Part shown: one piece after another, positions 63,655 through 64,000 of the stretch
Position numbering within the stretch: position 1 is the stretch's first letter
Layout: each line of letters opens with the position of its first letter
Assembly (NCBI GenBank): GCA_973895155.1
Contig: OZ316899.1
Coordinates: 10,726,001 to 10,790,000 of the forward strand
DNA length: 64,000 bases
From: Marsupella aquatica
Taxonomy: Eukaryota; Marchantiophyta
Direction of reading: 5' to 3'
Program-made: the position numbers and the translations under genes
Notes under the pieces: model-generated
What the model saw: the letters and a program-made list of their open reading frames with translations, nothing else
Told to the model about the DNA's origin: nothing
The model's database searches: none

Positions 63655-64000
63655 CAAGGTTTTCCAGGTATGTTTGGTTCATTGGATTGCATGCATTGGC
63701 CATGGAAGAATTGTCCTGTTGCTTGGCAAGGCCAATACAGTGACAAGGACAAAAACAAATCCATCATATTGGAAGCAATTGTTGATCAAGAATTGTGGAT
63801 TTGGCATGCCCCTTTTGGGCTGGCTGGGGGAAATAATGATCTAAATGTGCTTGACTGATCACCACTTCTAAATGAATGGTTGCATAATGATTTGGCCAAT
63901 GTCAGTTTCCATGTCAATGGTACGGAGTACAAACGAGCTTATTTGCTGGTGGATGGAATTTATCCAGAGTGGTCCATGTTCATATCCACTGTGCCATGTT
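63655..64000 (+). pseudogene. PIF/Harbinger transposase (partial)
   Basis: Reads GFPGMFGSLDCMHWPWKNCP, WQGQYSDKDKNKSIILEAIV, DQELWIWHAPFGLAGGNNDL, NVLD, then TGA (63856-63858, CGA type), then SPLLNEWLHNDLANVSFHVN and LLVDGIYPEWSMFIS in the same frame to the window end. These are the SLDCMHW, NDLNVLD and VDGIYP blocks of Harbinger DDE transposases. A single nonsense change separates it from an open frame in the visible part. Confidence 0.9.

Larger units (their letters stand above)
63110..64000 (+). mobile_element. PIF/Harbinger element, left part (runs off the window)
   Basis: TAA (63107-63109), which is also the original LTR sequence at this spot, is followed by GAGCATCTCCAACGG, a tip common to plant PIF/Harbinger elements that target TAA/TTA. 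A DDE_Tnp_4-type transposase follows. Right end and second TAA lie beyond 64000. Confidence 0.85.

Noticed and set aside
1-64000. tRNA, rRNA or other structural RNA genes
   Set aside because: I saw no cloverleaf-like or rRNA-like sequence by eye; a tRNAscan or Infernal run would be needed to exclude small ones.

Overview
This is a repeat-saturated stretch of a land-plant nuclear genome, most likely a seed plant. The evidence is a BASIC PENTACYSTEINE-type transcription factor, a PPR-DYW relic, an SNM1-type relic with short GT-AG introns, and plant lineages of Ty1/copia, Ty3/gypsy, L1, MULE, CACTA and PIF/Harbinger elements. I recognise no bacterial, organellar or infectious-virus content. The only gene that looks like an intact host gene is the BPC-type gene at 9603-10520 (minus strand).

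Layout. 1-1573: 3' end of a copia element (broken RT/RNase H, PPT, short LTR). 1812-3535 (minus): 5' LTR and broken gag of another copia. 3886-8161: a complete but decayed MULE with ~400-bp TIRs, a 10-bp target duplication, a broken MURA-type transposase and an antisense ORF with an RNase H1 N-terminal domain. 8269-14007: low-copy-looking DNA with the BPC gene, a hairpin repeat and a decayed CACTA terminus. 14008-63106: a deep nest of Ty3/gypsy DNA. 63110-64000: a PIF/Harbinger element containing a 13 x 15-bp minisatellite.

The most interesting system is a pair of related Ty3/gypsy families whose LTRs are giant (about 3.8-4.6 kb) and carry a large ORF inside the LTR. Family 1 (plus strand) has LTRs at 28148-32773 and 38998-43623. 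Both are 4626 bp and nearly identical, and each holds an intact ~1199-codon ORF: a globular domain ending in an FGLP-type motif, an acidic/proline linker, a ~260-residue coiled coil and a KKKRK nuclear-localisation-like patch. Between them lie an open gag-protease (997 aa) and RT-RNase H-integrase (1088 aa). pol reads into the 3' LTR, so the extra ORF begins only 103 nt after the pol stop. This is the position of an env-like gene, or of an LTR gene in the manner of the MMTV sag gene. A second internal region starts after the second LTR and is cut off at 44426, giving LTR-int-LTR-partial int. An older solo LTR of the same family sits at 54010-58707 with a stop-riddled ORF.

Family 2 (minus strand) has LTR copies at 14327-24686, 15990-22038 (nested solo LTR), 59099-62021 and 14008-14326 + 62022-63106. 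Its decayed LTR ORF shares the same domain order with the Family 1 protein. Identical CCCAT sequences flank the outer ends at 14322-14326 and 62022-62026, and the sequences outside them join into one continuous older LTR. Positions 14327-62021 therefore appear to lie inside a single old Family 2 insertion. Into this stack came MITEs, a CACTA-like element (multi-exon Ptta/En-Spm gene at 50535-53158, right end at 59098), a 5'-truncated LINE and fragments of SNM1-like and PPR genes.
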